Assembly: GCF_900090225.1 (NCBI RefSeq)
Contig: NZ_FMHY01000002.1
Location: forward strand, 992,001 to 1,056,000
From: Micromonospora eburnea
GTDB taxonomy: Bacteria; Actinomycetota; Actinomycetes; Mycobacteriales; Micromonosporaceae
Length of the DNA stretch: 64,000 bases
Direction: 5' to 3'
In this document: in pieces, positions 1 through 9,474 of the stretch
Position numbering within the stretch: position 1 is the first letter of the stretch
Layout: the number at the start of each line of letters is the position of its first letter
The notes under the pieces: model-generated
Databases searched by the model: none
The model's input: only the letters and a program-made list of their open reading frames with translations
What the model was told of the DNA's origin: nothing
Program-made: the position numbers and the translations under genes

Positions 1-2
1 CC

Positions 3-191
3 GGGAAGGCCGGGCAGCAGGGCAACTCCGTGGGCACCTACCTCTGCAGCGACCTGGCCTGCTCCCTCTACCTGCGAGGCAAGAAGGACGCCGGTGCCGG
101 CGCGCGGCTGCCCGAGTCGCTCACCCTGGAGGAGAAGATCCAGCGGACCGTGGCGAACCTCGTCGGATTCATCGCCACGGTGACCGCGTGA
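3..191 (+). CDS. FBP-domain protein, C-terminal fragment (partial at window start)
   Basis: Only the last 62 residues are present, because the reading frame is open at the window edge. The fragment contains the pattern GNSVGTYLCSDLACSLYLRG, which resembles the C-terminal treble-clef zinc-finger region of FBP-domain (elongation-factor-G-binding-like) proteins of actinomycetes. Two cysteines (in YLCSDLAC) could supply half of a zinc site, and the other pair would lie upstream of the window. The gene converges with the MMPL gene that follows. The family call rests on a short tail only. Confidence 0.6.
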   Translation, partial: GKAGQQGNSVGTYLCSDLACSLYLRGKKDAGAGARLPESLTLEEKIQRTVANLVGFIATVTA

Positions 192-269
192 CCCCGAGCC
201 ATGTCGGCGTGCCGACCGGTCCGGGCACCGGCCGTACCTCCGTGGGCACGGCCGGCGCCCGGGGGACGC

Positions 270-2399
270 CTACGACGCCGCCGGGACCCGTTCGGCCGGC
301 GGGGCCGCGACCGGCCGGAACACCGGCCGGGCCAGGGTGCTCGGCCACCAGGTACGGCGGCCGACGTGCAGCGCCAGCGCGGGGACGAGCAGACTGCGGA
401 CCAGGAACGTGTCGAGCAGCACCCCGACGCCGATGATCACGGCCGTCTGCACGGACGGCACCAACGGCAGCACGTTGAGCGCGCCGAAGGTGGCCGCGAG
501 GACCACGCCCGCGCTGGTGATCACCCCGCCGGTCACGGTCAGCGCGTGCAGCACACCCCGCCGGTGACCGAGCCGCGCCGTCTCCTCCCGCGCCCGGGTG
601 CTGAGGAAGATGGTGTAGTCCACGCCGAGAGCGACGAGGAACAGGAACGTCTGCAACGGGATCCCGACGAACAGGTTCGGGTAGCCCATCGCGTCGAGGA
701 TCAACCCGGCCGCGCCCAGCGCGGCGGCGTAGGACAGGACCACGCTGGCCAGCAACAGCAGCGGTGCGACCAGTGCGCGCAACAACACCACCAGGATGAA
801 CAGGACGACCGCGAGCACCAGCGGCGCCACCGTCCAGTTGTCCCGGCTGACCGTCCGCTGCTCGTCGATCAGATATGCGGTGTCCCCGCCCACGAGGGCC
901 TGCGCGCCCGGCACCGCGTGCACCGCGGCGCGCAGCCGCTCGACCGTGTCCAGCGCCGCGTCGCTGTCCGGCGTGTCGGCCAGGACCACCGCGACGCGTA
1001 CCCAGCGGCCGTCCGCCGAGGGTTCCGGCTCGCCCACCTCGGCCACCCCCGGCACGGTACGCGCGGCGGCCACCACCTGCCCGGCCTGGCCGGCGGCGGC
1101 CAGGATCTCGGCGGGCGAGGCGGAACCGCTCGGGTAGTGCGCCTCGATCATCCGCTGGCCGGTGACCGAGCCGACCTCCTTGGTGAACGACTCGTCGTGC
1201 GGCATGCCGATGCTCAGGTTGAGCATGCCGAAGCTCAGCGCGACCAGCACCGCCGCCGTACCCAGCCACACCGCGCGGGGCCGACCGCCGACGAACCCGG
1301 CGATCCGCCGCCACACCCCGTGCTCGGCCGCCACGTCGACCCCGACCGCGTCCGGCGAGTAGCGCGGCACGAACGGCCAGAACAGCCACCGCCCGAAGAG
1401 GACCAGTACGGCCGGCAGCAGCGTGGTCATGGCGAGCAGCGCCGCGACGATCCCGACCGCCCCGACCGGCCCCAGCCCCCGGGTGGACGGCAGCTGCGCG
1501 GCGAGCAGACAGAGCAGGCCGAGCGCGACGGTCGCCGCCGAGGCGCCGATCGCGCCGATCGAGCGACGCAGCGCGACGGCCATCGCCGCGTGCCGGTCGA
1601 CGTGCCGGCGCAGCTCCTCCCGGTAGCGGGCGATGAGCAGCAGGGCGTAGTCCACGCCGACGCCGAAGACCAGCACGGTCAGGATGCTCTGGCTCTGGAA
1701 GTCCACGGCCAGCCCGGCGTGCTCGGCCAGCAGGTACACTACCGCGCTGGCGAGCTGGTTGGCCAGCGCCACCGTGACGAGCGGGATCAGCCACAGCACC
1801 GGACTCCGGTATGTGACGAGCAGCAGCAACGCGACCGTGCCGGCGGTCGCCAGCAGCAGCGTGGTGTCCATGCCGGCGAACGCGTCGAAGACGTCGTCCT
1901 CACCGCCGGCCGGACCGGTCAGCGCCGTCCGCAAACCCCCGGGTACGTCACCGGCGAGCCGCTTCTTGATGTCCGCCACCGCGTCGGCGCGCTGGCCGGC
2001 GTCCCCGGCGACGGGAAAGGAGAGCAGCAGCGCCTGCCCGTCGTCGCTGGGCATCGGCGGCGACACCTGGCCGCCGTCGGCGTACCGGGAGAAAACCGCC
2101 CGGTCGGCGTCGACCTTGGCCCGGTCGGTGGCGGTGAGCCCGGCCTCGCGGACGTAGACGGCGACGGCCAGGGGCTTCTGCGAATCCGGGAACGCCTCCT
2201 GCGCCCGCTGCACGGCCCGGCTGGTCTCGGCGGTGGCGGGCAGCGCGCCGAGGGCGTCGTTGTCCTGCACCTCGGTCAACTTGAGCGCCAGCGGCCCGGC
2301 CACCGCGACGAGGACGAGCCAGAAGACGAGCATCGCGTATTTGCCGCGGCGACCGGACGGCAGGCCGGCCAGTCGATCCTTGCGCCTGATCGTGGTCAT
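270..2399 (-). CDS. MMPL/RND-family membrane exporter (first copy)
   Basis: This 709-residue protein has the layout of MMPL transporters: one N-terminal membrane helix, a large extracytoplasmic loop, a bundle of helices, and then the same unit repeated. Each half carries the GxxxDY motif thought to relay protons (FGVGVDYALLL and VALGVDYTIFL). Such proteins export lipids or other hydrophobic compounds with the proton gradient. The frame is open further upstream, but I chose ATG at 2399 because MTTIRRKDRLAG leads directly into the first membrane segment, a GAAGGA-like ribosome site precedes it, and the extra upstream part is low-complexity and overlaps a palindromic operator. It is transcribed away from the methyltransferase gene. 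The cargo cannot be told from sequence. Confidence 0.88.
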   Translation of the reverse strand: MTTIRRKDRLAGLPSGRRGKYAMLVFWLVLVAVAGPLALKLTEVQDNDALGALPATAETSRAVQRAQEAFPDSQKPLAVAVYVREAGLTATDRAKVDADRAVFSRYADGGQVSPPMPSDDGQALLLSFPVAGDAGQRADAVADIKKRLAGDVPGGLRTALTGPAGGEDDVFDAFAGMDTTLLLATAGTVALLLLVTYRSPVLWLIPLVTVALANQLASAVVYLLAEHAGLAVDFQSQSILTVLVFGVGVDYALLLIARYREELRRHVDRHAAMAVALRRSIGAIGASAATVALGLLCLLAAQLPSTRGLGPVGAVGIVAALLAMTTLLPAVLVLFGRWLFWPFVPRYSPDAVGVDVAAEHGVWRRIAGFVGGRPRAVWLGTAAVLVALSFGMLNLSIGMPHDESFTKEVGSVTGQRMIEAHYPSGSASPAEILAAAGQAGQVVAAARTVPGVAEVGEPEPSADGRWVRVAVVLADTPDSDAALDTVERLRAAVHAVPGAQALVGGDTAYLIDEQRTVSRDNWTVAPLVLAVVLFILVVLLRALVAPLLLLASVVLSYAAALGAAGLILDAMGYPNLFVGIPLQTFLFLVALGVDYTIFLSTRAREETARLGHRRGVLHALTVTGGVITSAGVVLAATFGALNVLPLVPSVQTAVIIGVGVLLDTFLVRSLLVPALALHVGRRTWWPSTLARPVFRPVAAPPAERVPAAS

Positions 2400-2454
2400 G
2401 GCGTCGATCCTTCGGCCGGCGGAGGGTGAGGTCAGGAGTGCCAGATCCCGAAGG

Positions 2455-2477
2455 CGGGTGGTGGTAGCACCACCGAT
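2455..2477. promoter_or_regulatory. Palindromic operator, copy 1 (before MMPL gene)
   Basis: The 18-bp core (GGTGGTGGTAGCACCACC) is a palindrome with one mismatched pair. It lies 56 bp upstream of the chosen ATG of the MMPL gene. The full 23 bases are identical to 5171-5193 before the histidine kinase. Symmetry, promoter-proximal position and reuse all suggest a binding site for a dimeric regulator, most simply the NarL/LuxR-type regulator encoded at 6480-7124. The binding protein is an inference. Confidence 0.7.
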
Positions 2478-2618
2478 CAGGGGTCCAGTCTGGAGCGTGG
2501 ACGGCGACCGGGGCCGGATCGAGCGGCGCGTCATCCAGATCTGACGATGTTGTACGCCGCTGGTGCGACCGGTAACGTTCGGACGAATTCGGCCACCCCA
2601 TCGCCCCTAGGGACTGCC

Positions 2619-3338
2619 ATGCCTCCAGGCGACGACCCCGCTCGCGGGCAGAGCGCGCACGATCTGCTGACCCGGTGGTACGAGGACTACTACTCCACGA
2701 CGGCCGCGACGGCGGACGGGTCGTTCTTCGAGCGTTACCTGCACCGGTCGATGGAGGCGCCGTACGGTCCGGATGTCCGGTACGCCCGGGTGCTGGAGGT
2801 GGGCGGCAACTGCGGCGAGCACGTGCCGTACGTGCGGCACCAGTTCGACGAGTACCTGCTGACCGACCTGCGTGAGCCCCGCCCGACCGAGCGGGTGGCG
2901 GCGGATCCCCGCGTACGGGTGGCGGCCTGTGACGTGTCCGATCTGCCGTACCCGGACGGCGGGTTCGACCGCGTGATCGCGACCTGCCTGCTGCACCACC
3001 TGACCGACCCGTACGCGGCACTGCGCGAGATGCGCCGGGTCGCCGCGCCCGGCGGCACCGTCACGATCCTGCTGCCGACCGACCCGGGGATCGTGTACCG
3101 GTTGGGCAAGGCGCTCACCTCCGGTCGTGCCGCCCGCCGGCAGGGCATCGCCGACCTTTACCAGGTGGTCACCGCGCTCGACCACCGCAACCACTTCCCG
3201 TCCCTGCTGGCCCAGGTGCGACACGTCTTCCGCGCCGACGATGTCGCGGTGAACTGGCGGCCGTTCCGGGTGCCCGGCTGGCACCTGAACGCGTTCAGCG
3301 TGGTGCACGCCCGGGTATCGGACGACGCCGGCGTCTGA
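2619..3338 (+). CDS. Class I SAM-dependent methyltransferase
   Basis: The 239-residue protein has a Rossmann methyltransferase core. Motif I is VLEVGGNCGEHVPY, followed by an acidic strand end (LLTDL), a motif II-like CDVSDLPYPDGGFDRVI, and LLHHLTDPYAALREMRRVAAPGG, the usual post-motif of type 11 methyltransferases. Such enzymes move a methyl group from S-adenosylmethionine to small molecules or lipids; the substrate is unknown. ATG 2619 was chosen over an earlier in-frame start at 2547 because CTAGGGA sits just before it and the homologous part begins after it. It is followed after 16 bp by a membrane protein gene in the same direction, so the two may be co-transcribed. Confidence 0.8.
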   Translation: MPPGDDPARGQSAHDLLTRWYEDYYSTTAATADGSFFERYLHRSMEAPYGPDVRYARVLEVGGNCGEHVPYVRHQFDEYLLTDLREPRPTERVAADPRVRVAACDVSDLPYPDGGFDRVIATCLLHHLTDPYAALREMRRVAAPGGTVTILLPTDPGIVYRLGKALTSGRAARRQGIADLYQVVTALDHRNHFPSLLAQVRHVFRADDVAVNWRPFRVPGWHLNAFSVVHARVSDDAGV

Positions 3339-3354
3339 CCTAGCATCGACTGCT

Positions 3355-5115
3355 ATGGAATCCGCAGCGCCCCCGATCGCGCCCGAGACCGCCGACGAGC
3401 CGGAAGGCGGGCCGCGACGCGCGCTCGTCTGGCGGGTGCTGCGGCACGAGTGGACGCTCGCGGTGCTCGGCGGCCTGCTGCTCGCGGTGGTGCTGACCTG
3501 GCCGACGCTGAAACACCCGGCGTCCACGATCCCCGGTGACATCGGCGACCCGACCGTGCAGTCGTGGCAGATCGCGTGGGGTGGGCACGCGCTGCTGACC
3601 GATCCGCTGTCGCTGTGGCACTCGAACACGTTCTATCCCGAGCGGTACACGTACGCGTACACGGACTCGCTGCTCGGCTACGCCCCGGCCGGGTTCATCG
3701 GCTCCGGCCTCGACGCGACGATCGTCCGCTACAACATCATGTACGTGCTGCTGTACGCGCTGGCGTTCATCGGCGCGTACGCGCTGGTCCGCCAACTCGG
3801 CGCGGGCCGGCTGGGCGCGGCGGTGGCCGGGGTGGCGTGGGCGTTCTCGCCGTGGCGGCTGGCGCACGGCGGCCACATGAACATCCTCTCCACCGGTGGC
3901 ATCGCGCTCTCGCTCGCGATGCTGGCCCGCGGCCACGGCTGGTCGCTGACCGGCGGCTACCAGCCGGACAAGCGCCGGCCCGGCTGGGTGGTGGCCGGCT
4001 GGCTGACCGCGGCGTGGCAGGTCAGCCTCGGCTTCGCCATCGGGCTGCCGTTCGTGTACTTCCTGGCCGGCGCCTGCCTGGTGGCCGCCGGCACGTACGC
4101 GTTCTCGTGGTGGCGCAAGAAGGCCCGGCCGCCGTTCGGGCGCAGGCTGCTCGTCGCCAACCTCGTGGGCGGCTCGCTGTTCGGCCTGGTCACGATCTCG
4201 ATCGCGATGGCGTACCTGAAGGTCACCGAGCTCAACCCGGGCAGCAAGCGCGGCCTGGAGTGGACGATCATGTTCTCCCCGCCGGTGAAGGCGTTCCTCA
4301 CCGCGCCCGCCGAGTCGTGGTTGTGGGGCGAGCGGCATGCCGCCGCCCGCGAGCAGCTCACGTGGCCGCCGGAGATGGCGCTGCTGCCGGGCGTCTGCCT
4401 GATCGTGCTGGCCGCGGCCGGGCTGTTCTTCTCGGTCTTCTCACTGCGGCACCGGATCGTGCTGGCCGTGGCCACCGTGGGCACCGCACTGCTCGCACTG
4501 GGCGCGACGCTCGGCGGGGACGGCGACCCCGGATACATCACGCTCTCCAAGCACCTGCCCGGCTGGGACGCGCTGCGTACGCCGGGCCGGCTGATGATCT
4601 GGACCAGCCTCCTGCTGGCCATCCTCGCCGCCGGCGCGATCACCGAGGCGGTCCGCAACGCGGGCAGGCTCAAGGGCGTCGGCCGCGCCGTGGCACGGGT
4701 CGCGCTGGTCATCCCGTTGCTACTCGTGATCGGCGAGGGCGTGAACAAGACCGCCCACCCGGCCGTGCCGCAGCCGCCGGCCGCGTTCGCGCAGGCACGT
4801 GAGCCGCTGCTGGTGCTGCCCGCGACCGGGCTGATCGAGCTGCACTACATGATGTGGACGGTCGACGGCTGGCCACGGATCGCCAACGGCCTGGCCGGAT
4901 TCGAGCCGGCCACCCAGGCGCAGACCCGGGCGGCCACCGTCACGTTCCCGGACCAGGCCTCGATCGCGTACCTGCGCGGCCTCGGCGTCAAGGACGTGCT
5001 CGTGCTACCGGACTACCTGCCCGGCACCCCCTGGGACGGCGTGCCCAGCCGGCCGGTCGACGGCCTCGGCATCACCCGGGAGGACATCGGCGGCGCGGTG
5101 CTCTATCGCCTCTGA
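3355..5115 (+). CDS. Polytopic membrane protein, GT-C glycosyltransferase-like
   Basis: The 586-residue protein begins with a short charged cytoplasmic tail, then shows about ten to twelve hydrophobic segments. The first loop (PGDIGDPTVQSWQIAW and following, ending HSNTFYPERYTYAY) resembles the acidic first extracytoplasmic loop of GT-C enzymes and YfhO-like proteins, which use lipid-linked sugars. The C-terminal 110 residues form a soluble domain outside the membrane. No catalytic residue can be assigned with confidence, so a glycosyltransferase role is only likely. It follows the methyltransferase by 16 bp, which suggests a joint envelope-modifying role. Confidence 0.65.
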   Translation: MESAAPPIAPETADEPEGGPRRALVWRVLRHEWTLAVLGGLLLAVVLTWPTLKHPASTIPGDIGDPTVQSWQIAWGGHALLTDPLSLWHSNTFYPERYTYAYTDSLLGYAPAGFIGSGLDATIVRYNIMYVLLYALAFIGAYALVRQLGAGRLGAAVAGVAWAFSPWRLAHGGHMNILSTGGIALSLAMLARGHGWSLTGGYQPDKRRPGWVVAGWLTAAWQVSLGFAIGLPFVYFLAGACLVAAGTYAFSWWRKKARPPFGRRLLVANLVGGSLFGLVTISIAMAYLKVTELNPGSKRGLEWTIMFSPPVKAFLTAPAESWLWGERHAAAREQLTWPPEMALLPGVCLIVLAAAGLFFSVFSLRHRIVLAVATVGTALLALGATLGGDGDPGYITLSKHLPGWDALRTPGRLMIWTSLLLAILAAGAITEAVRNAGRLKGVGRAVARVALVIPLLLVIGEGVNKTAHPAVPQPPAAFAQAREPLLVLPATGLIELHYMMWTVDGWPRIANGLAGFEPATQAQTRAATVTFPDQASIAYLRGLGVKDVLVLPDYLPGTPWDGVPSRPVDGLGITREDIGGAVLYRL

Positions 5116-5170
5116 GGCCTCGGCGACGGCGCACCAGCCAGTCCGGTCCTGCTGGTGCCTGCCCAGGCGA

Positions 5171-5193
5171 CGGGTGGTGGTAGCACCACCGAT
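5171..5193. promoter_or_regulatory. Palindromic operator, copy 2 (before histidine kinase)
   Basis: These 23 bases are identical to 2455-2477. Here the palindrome ends 31 bp before the chosen GTG of the sensor kinase gene, where a repressor or an autoregulating activator could act. Its presence argues against the earlier in-frame GTG at 5155, which would place the site inside the coding region. Confidence 0.7.
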
Positions 5194-5223
5194 TCCGGTG
5201 GCCGCGCGGCGGAGAATGACGAC

Positions 5224-6528
5224 GTGGACAGCTCCGTACGTGCCTCCTTCTGGCAGCAGATCCGACCCGGCGCGGTCGCCGCCGTGCAGGGCCTGGCCGT
5301 GGCGTTGCTCAGCCTGACCACCAACGTGGCGCTGTTCGTGCTGTCGGTGGTCGCGCTGGCGCTGATACCCGCGCTCGGCATCGGGTTCGCGCTCTTTCCG
5401 GCGGTGACCGTGCTGGTGCGGGCGTCGCTGACGCTGCAACGCCGGCTGAGCCGGTGGGGCACGGCGCCGATCGCCTCCCCGTACGCCCCCGTGCCCGCCG
5501 GTGCCGCGCTCGGCACCTGGCGGCGGTTCCGGTGGGTGGTCACGGACCCGGCGACCTGGCGGGACCTGGCCTGGCTGATCCCCGGCACGATCACCGGCGC
5601 CGCCTGCCTGCTCGCGTTCGCCCTTCCCGTGTACGGCCTCGAAGGCGCTCTGTTCGTGCCGGTCGTGTGCTACCTGACCATCGGCTGGTACGGCTACGGC
5701 GTGTTCTGGCCGACGGACAACTTCGTCAAGGTGTGGCTCTCCGTGCCACAGGGCTGGCTGCTCCTGGCCGGCGGGCTGGCCGTCGCACCCTGGCTGCTGT
5801 GGCTGCACTTCCGCTTCGCCGGCTTCTTCCTCGCCCCCACCCGGGCGCAGGAGTTGGCCCTACGGGTGCGGCACCTCGCCGCCACCCGCGCCGACACCAT
5901 CGACACCCAGGCCGCCGAGCTGCGCAGGATCGAACGCGACCTGCACGACGGGGCGCAGGCCCGGCTGGTCGCGCTGCGGATGAGCATCGGTCTGGCCGAG
6001 CAGCTGCTGGCCGACGATCCGGCGGCGGCGCAACGGCTGCTCAGCGAGGCGCAGGAGTCCAGCGGCCACGCCCTCGCCGAGCTGCGCGACCTCGTTCGCG
6101 GCATCTACCCGCCGGTGCTGGCCGAGCGGGGCCTGGCCGGCGCGGTGCAGGCCCTCGCCCTGGCCGTGCCGCTGCCCGTGGAACTCGACGTGCGGCTGCC
6201 CGGCAGCCCGCCCGCGGCGGTCGAGTCCGCGGCGTACTTCGCGGTCGCCGAGGCGCTGGCCAACGTCACCAAACACAGCACCGCCACCCGCGTCTGGATC
6301 CAGGTTCATCACCAGGACGGTCTGTTGAAAATGGTGGTCGGTGACGACGGCCGTGGCGGGGCCACCATGGACGCGGGGACCGGCCTGTCCGGGGTACGCC
6401 GCCGGCTGGCATCCTTCGATGGCACGATGACCGTGACGAGTCCGGCAGGCGGACCCACCGTCGTCACCATGGAGCTGCCGTGCGAGTTGTCATCGCCGAG
6501 GATCTCGCCCTCCTCCGGGACGGGCTGA
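5224..6528 (+). CDS. Two-component sensor histidine kinase (NarL/DesK type)
   Basis: The 434-residue membrane kinase has an N-terminal half with about four membrane segments, matching the putative sensor domain common in actinomycete kinases. A dimerisation/phosphoacceptor helix follows with RIERDLHDGAQARL (His241 by my count) and then an ATPase domain (EALANVTKHS, DDGRGGA, GTGLSGVRRRL). It would phosphorylate the regulator encoded next. The start is GTG 5224, which has GGAG about 9 nt upstream and begins MDSSVRASF. An earlier GTG (5155) would translate through the operator. Its 3' end overlaps the regulator gene by 49 nt, so the two are translationally coupled. Confidence 0.88.
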   Translation: MDSSVRASFWQQIRPGAVAAVQGLAVALLSLTTNVALFVLSVVALALIPALGIGFALFPAVTVLVRASLTLQRRLSRWGTAPIASPYAPVPAGAALGTWRRFRWVVTDPATWRDLAWLIPGTITGAACLLAFALPVYGLEGALFVPVVCYLTIGWYGYGVFWPTDNFVKVWLSVPQGWLLLAGGLAVAPWLLWLHFRFAGFFLAPTRAQELALRVRHLAATRADTIDTQAAELRRIERDLHDGAQARLVALRMSIGLAEQLLADDPAAAQRLLSEAQESSGHALAELRDLVRGIYPPVLAERGLAGAVQALALAVPLPVELDVRLPGSPPAAVESAAYFAVAEALANVTKHSTATRVWIQVHHQDGLLKMVVGDDGRGGATMDAGTGLSGVRRRLASFDGTMTVTSPAGGPTVVTMELPCELSSPRISPSSGTG

Positions 6529-7124
6529 CCCGCATCCTCGACGCGTACGGGTTCAAGGTGGTCGAGGCTGTCGCCGACGGGCCGTCGGTGCTGCCGGCGC
6601 TCACCCGGCACCGCCCCGACGTCGCCGTCCTCGACGTACGCCTGCCACCCACCTTCACCGACGAGGGCCTGCAAGCGGCGCTCGCGGCCCGCGCCCAGAT
6701 CCCCGGGCTGCCGATCCTCGTGCTGTCCCAGCACGTCGAGCAGCTGTACGCGCGGGAACTCCTCGCCGACAAGGCCGGGGGAGTCGGCTACCTGCTCAAG
6801 GACCGGGTCTCCAACGTCGCCCAGTTCATCGACGCGGTGCAGCGGGTGGCCGGCGGCGGCATGGTGATGGACCCGGAGGTGGTGTCGCAGCTCCTGGCGC
6901 GCAACAGCGGGGCGGAACGGCTGCTCGATCTCACCGCCCGCGAGCGGGAGGTGTTGGGGCTGATGGCGGAGGGGCGGTCGAACGCTGCCATCGCGGGGCG
7001 GCTGTTCGTGACCGAGAAGGCGGTCAGCAAGCACATCAACAACATCTTCAGCAAGCTGGGGATGCCGCCGTCGGAGGACGACAACCGCCGGGTGCTGGCG
7101 GTGTTGGCGTATCTGAACGGCTGA
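6480..7124 (+). CDS. LuxR/NarL-family response regulator
   Basis: The 214-residue protein has a receiver domain (acidic pair at residues 7-8, phosphoacceptor Asp52 in VAVLDVRLPP, Lys in YLLKDR) and a C-terminal LuxR helix-turn-helix (LTAREREVLGLMAEG through KHINNIFSKLGM). The gene starts with GTG inside the kinase gene. It is the natural candidate to bind the twin palindromes at 2455 and 5171, and so to control the first MMPL exporter and its own operon. The second MMPL gene follows after 148 bp but lacks the 23-bp site. Confidence 0.92.
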   Translation: MRVVIAEDLALLRDGLTRILDAYGFKVVEAVADGPSVLPALTRHRPDVAVLDVRLPPTFTDEGLQAALAARAQIPGLPILVLSQHVEQLYARELLADKAGGVGYLLKDRVSNVAQFIDAVQRVAGGGMVMDPEVVSQLLARNSGAERLLDLTAREREVLGLMAEGRSNAAIAGRLFVTEKAVSKHINNIFSKLGMPPSEDDNRRVLAVLAYLNG

Positions 7125-7272
7125 CCGAGTTTCCGCGAGCCGTCCGAAAAGGGGTGCCGAGCGGCACTACTATTCACGCGGGGTAGTCAAGACCGTCGTC
7201 ACGGTGACGGGTGGGCGCCGGCGGGCGCGCGGCACCCCGGACGTCGATTCTGCCGAACACGCGGGGGAGACC

Positions 7273-9423
7273 ATGTTCGAGCGGCTGGGCACATTCGTCG
7301 TACGCAGGGCGTGGTGGGTGATCGCGGGCTGGGTGCTCGCGGCCATCGCCATCATCGTCACCACACCGTCGCTGAGCGACATCACCTCCGCCGACCAGGA
7401 GAGTTTCCTGCCGCGCTCGTACGAGTCGGTGCAGGCCACCGAGCTCGGCAAGAAGGCGTTCCCGCAGCAGGCCACCGCCACGGCGATGATCGTTGTCAAA
7501 CGCGCCGACGGGCAGGCGCTCACGCCGGGCGACGAGGCGAGGGTGGGCCAGCTCGCCCAGTCGCTCAAGGCCAGGAACATCCCGCACACGTCCGGCTACC
7601 TGACCGGCCCGCAGGCGGTGGCGCCGGACAAGTCGGTGCAGGTGATCAACGTCGGGCTCGACGCGCCCACCCCGGACGACCCGGCGCTGCTCGACGCCGT
7701 ACGCGATCTGCGGTCGGCCATCGGCCCGGAGCTGGCGGGCAGCGGCCTGACCGCGGGCGTGGCCGGCGACGTGGCGAGTTTTGTCGACAACGAGGACACC
7801 TTCAACCGGGCCTTCGCCGTGGTCGGCCTCGCCACGATCATCCTGATCTTCGGACTGATCCTGATCATCTTCCGCAGCCCGGTCGCCGCGCTGCTGCCCG
7901 TACCGATCATCTTCATCGTCATGTCGGTCACCACCGGGCTCGTCGCCGCGGCGGGCAAGGCGTTCGACCTCAACGTCAGCCAGGACCTGCAGACGGTGCT
8001 GCTGATCGTGCTGTTCGGCATCGGCACCGACTACATGCTGTTCCTGCTCTTCCGCTACCGCGAGCGGCTGCGCGCCGGTGACGACAAGCGCACCGCCATG
8101 GCGGTCTCCGTCGCCCGGGTCGGCGAGGTCATCACCTCGGCCGCCGGAGCGGTCATCGTCGCGTTCCTGGTGCTGCTCCTCGCCTCCCTCGGCTTCTTCG
8201 GCTCGCTCGGCCCGGCGCTCGCGATCGCCGTCGGCGTCATGCTGGTCACCTCGCTCACCCTCATCCCGGCCATCGTCTCGCTGCTCGGCCGCTACGTCTT
8301 CTGGCCGTCCAAGGCGTGGCAGCGTCCCCCCAAAGCCACCATGTCGCACCGCCTCGGCACCGCCATCGGACGCCGGCCGGCGCTCGTCGCGGCGGCCTCC
8401 GGTGCCGTGCTGGTCGCGCTCGCCGCCGGAGTGCTCAACTACAAGGCCGACTACGACTTCAGTGCCGGCTTCCCGCAGGACACCGAGTCGGCGAAGGCCG
8501 CCGCCGAGCTGCAGCGCGGATTCGCCGCCGGCGCGCTCGCCCCCACCGAGGTCTACCTGACCACCGGCAACGGCACAGCCCTGACCGAGCAGCAGATCAA
8601 CGACTTCGCGGCCGCCGTGGCGAAGGCCCCGGGAGTCGGCCGGGTGCAGCCCGCCGAACGCAGCAGCGACCCGAGCGTCGCCCGGGTCAACCTGCTGCTC
8701 AACGAGAACCCCGTCTCCAACGAGGCGATCACCCTCGTACGCGACAAACTGCGCGACGCCCTGCACAAGGCGGCCCCGCCCGGCACGCGGGCACTGGTCG
8801 GCGGACCCACCGCGATCTTCGCGGACATCAACTCGGCGAACAACCGCGACCTGTCGGTCATCCTGCCGGTCGCGGCCGGCCTGATCGCGCTCATCCTCGC
8901 GCTGCTGCTGCGCAGCCTCGTCGCGCCGATCTACCTCGTGGTGGCGGTGCTGCTCAACTTCGCCGCCACGCTGGGTGCCACCGTCTATCTCTTCCAAGGA
9001 CTACAGGGCAAGCCCGGCGTCACCTTCCAACTGCCGATCATCCTCTATCTCTTCGTCGTCGCGATCGGGACCGACTACAACATCCTGATGATCGCCCGAC
9101 TACGCGAGGAAGCGCGGGAGGGCAACGAGCCGCACCAGGCGGCCGCCATCGGGGTGGAACACGCCGGCCCGACGGTCGCGGCCGCGGGCCTCATCCTCGC
9201 CGGGACGTTCGGGGTGCTGATGCTCGCGCCGATCTCGTTCCTGCAACAGATGGGCTTCGCGGTGGCGATCGGCATCGTGCTGTCGGCCTTCGTCATGTCG
9301 ATGTTCTTCGTGCCGTCGCTGACCGCGCTGATCGGGCACGCGGCATGGTGGCCGGGGCATGGGGACGTACGGCCGGTCAAGGGTCACGCTGCTCCCGAGC
9401 CGGCCGGCGTGGCGGAGGCGTAG
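7273..9423 (+). CDS. MMPL/RND-family membrane exporter (second copy)
   Basis: The 716-residue MMPL transporter has the same two-fold layout as the copy at 270-2399. The proton-relay motifs are FGIGTDYMLFL in the first half and VAIGTDYNILM in the second. ATG 7273 has a strong GGGGGAGA site, and the product begins MFERLGTFVVRRAWWVIAGW, typical of the family. The earlier in-frame start at 7204 adds only low-complexity residues. It lies just downstream of the two-component pair, in the same direction, which suggests linked control of two related exporters. Its substrate is unknown. Confidence 0.9.
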   Translation: MFERLGTFVVRRAWWVIAGWVLAAIAIIVTTPSLSDITSADQESFLPRSYESVQATELGKKAFPQQATATAMIVVKRADGQALTPGDEARVGQLAQSLKARNIPHTSGYLTGPQAVAPDKSVQVINVGLDAPTPDDPALLDAVRDLRSAIGPELAGSGLTAGVAGDVASFVDNEDTFNRAFAVVGLATIILIFGLILIIFRSPVAALLPVPIIFIVMSVTTGLVAAAGKAFDLNVSQDLQTVLLIVLFGIGTDYMLFLLFRYRERLRAGDDKRTAMAVSVARVGEVITSAAGAVIVAFLVLLLASLGFFGSLGPALAIAVGVMLVTSLTLIPAIVSLLGRYVFWPSKAWQRPPKATMSHRLGTAIGRRPALVAAASGAVLVALAAGVLNYKADYDFSAGFPQDTESAKAAAELQRGFAAGALAPTEVYLTTGNGTALTEQQINDFAAAVAKAPGVGRVQPAERSSDPSVARVNLLLNENPVSNEAITLVRDKLRDALHKAAPPGTRALVGGPTAIFADINSANNRDLSVILPVAAGLIALILALLLRSLVAPIYLVVAVLLNFAATLGATVYLFQGLQGKPGVTFQLPIILYLFVVAIGTDYNILMIARLREEAREGNEPHQAAAIGVEHAGPTVAAAGLILAGTFGVLMLAPISFLQQMGFAVAIGIVLSAFVMSMFFVPSLTALIGHAAWWPGHGDVRPVKGHAAPEPAGVAEA

Positions 9424-9474
9424 CGGGCGCCGGAACGGGAGGCGGGGCGGTTCCAGAACCCTCCTGGCGGGTGC

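Noticed and set aside
201..2429. Long plus-strand frame opposite the first MMPL gene
   Set aside because: A high-GC shadow with biased composition; the minus strand gives a complete membrane transporter.
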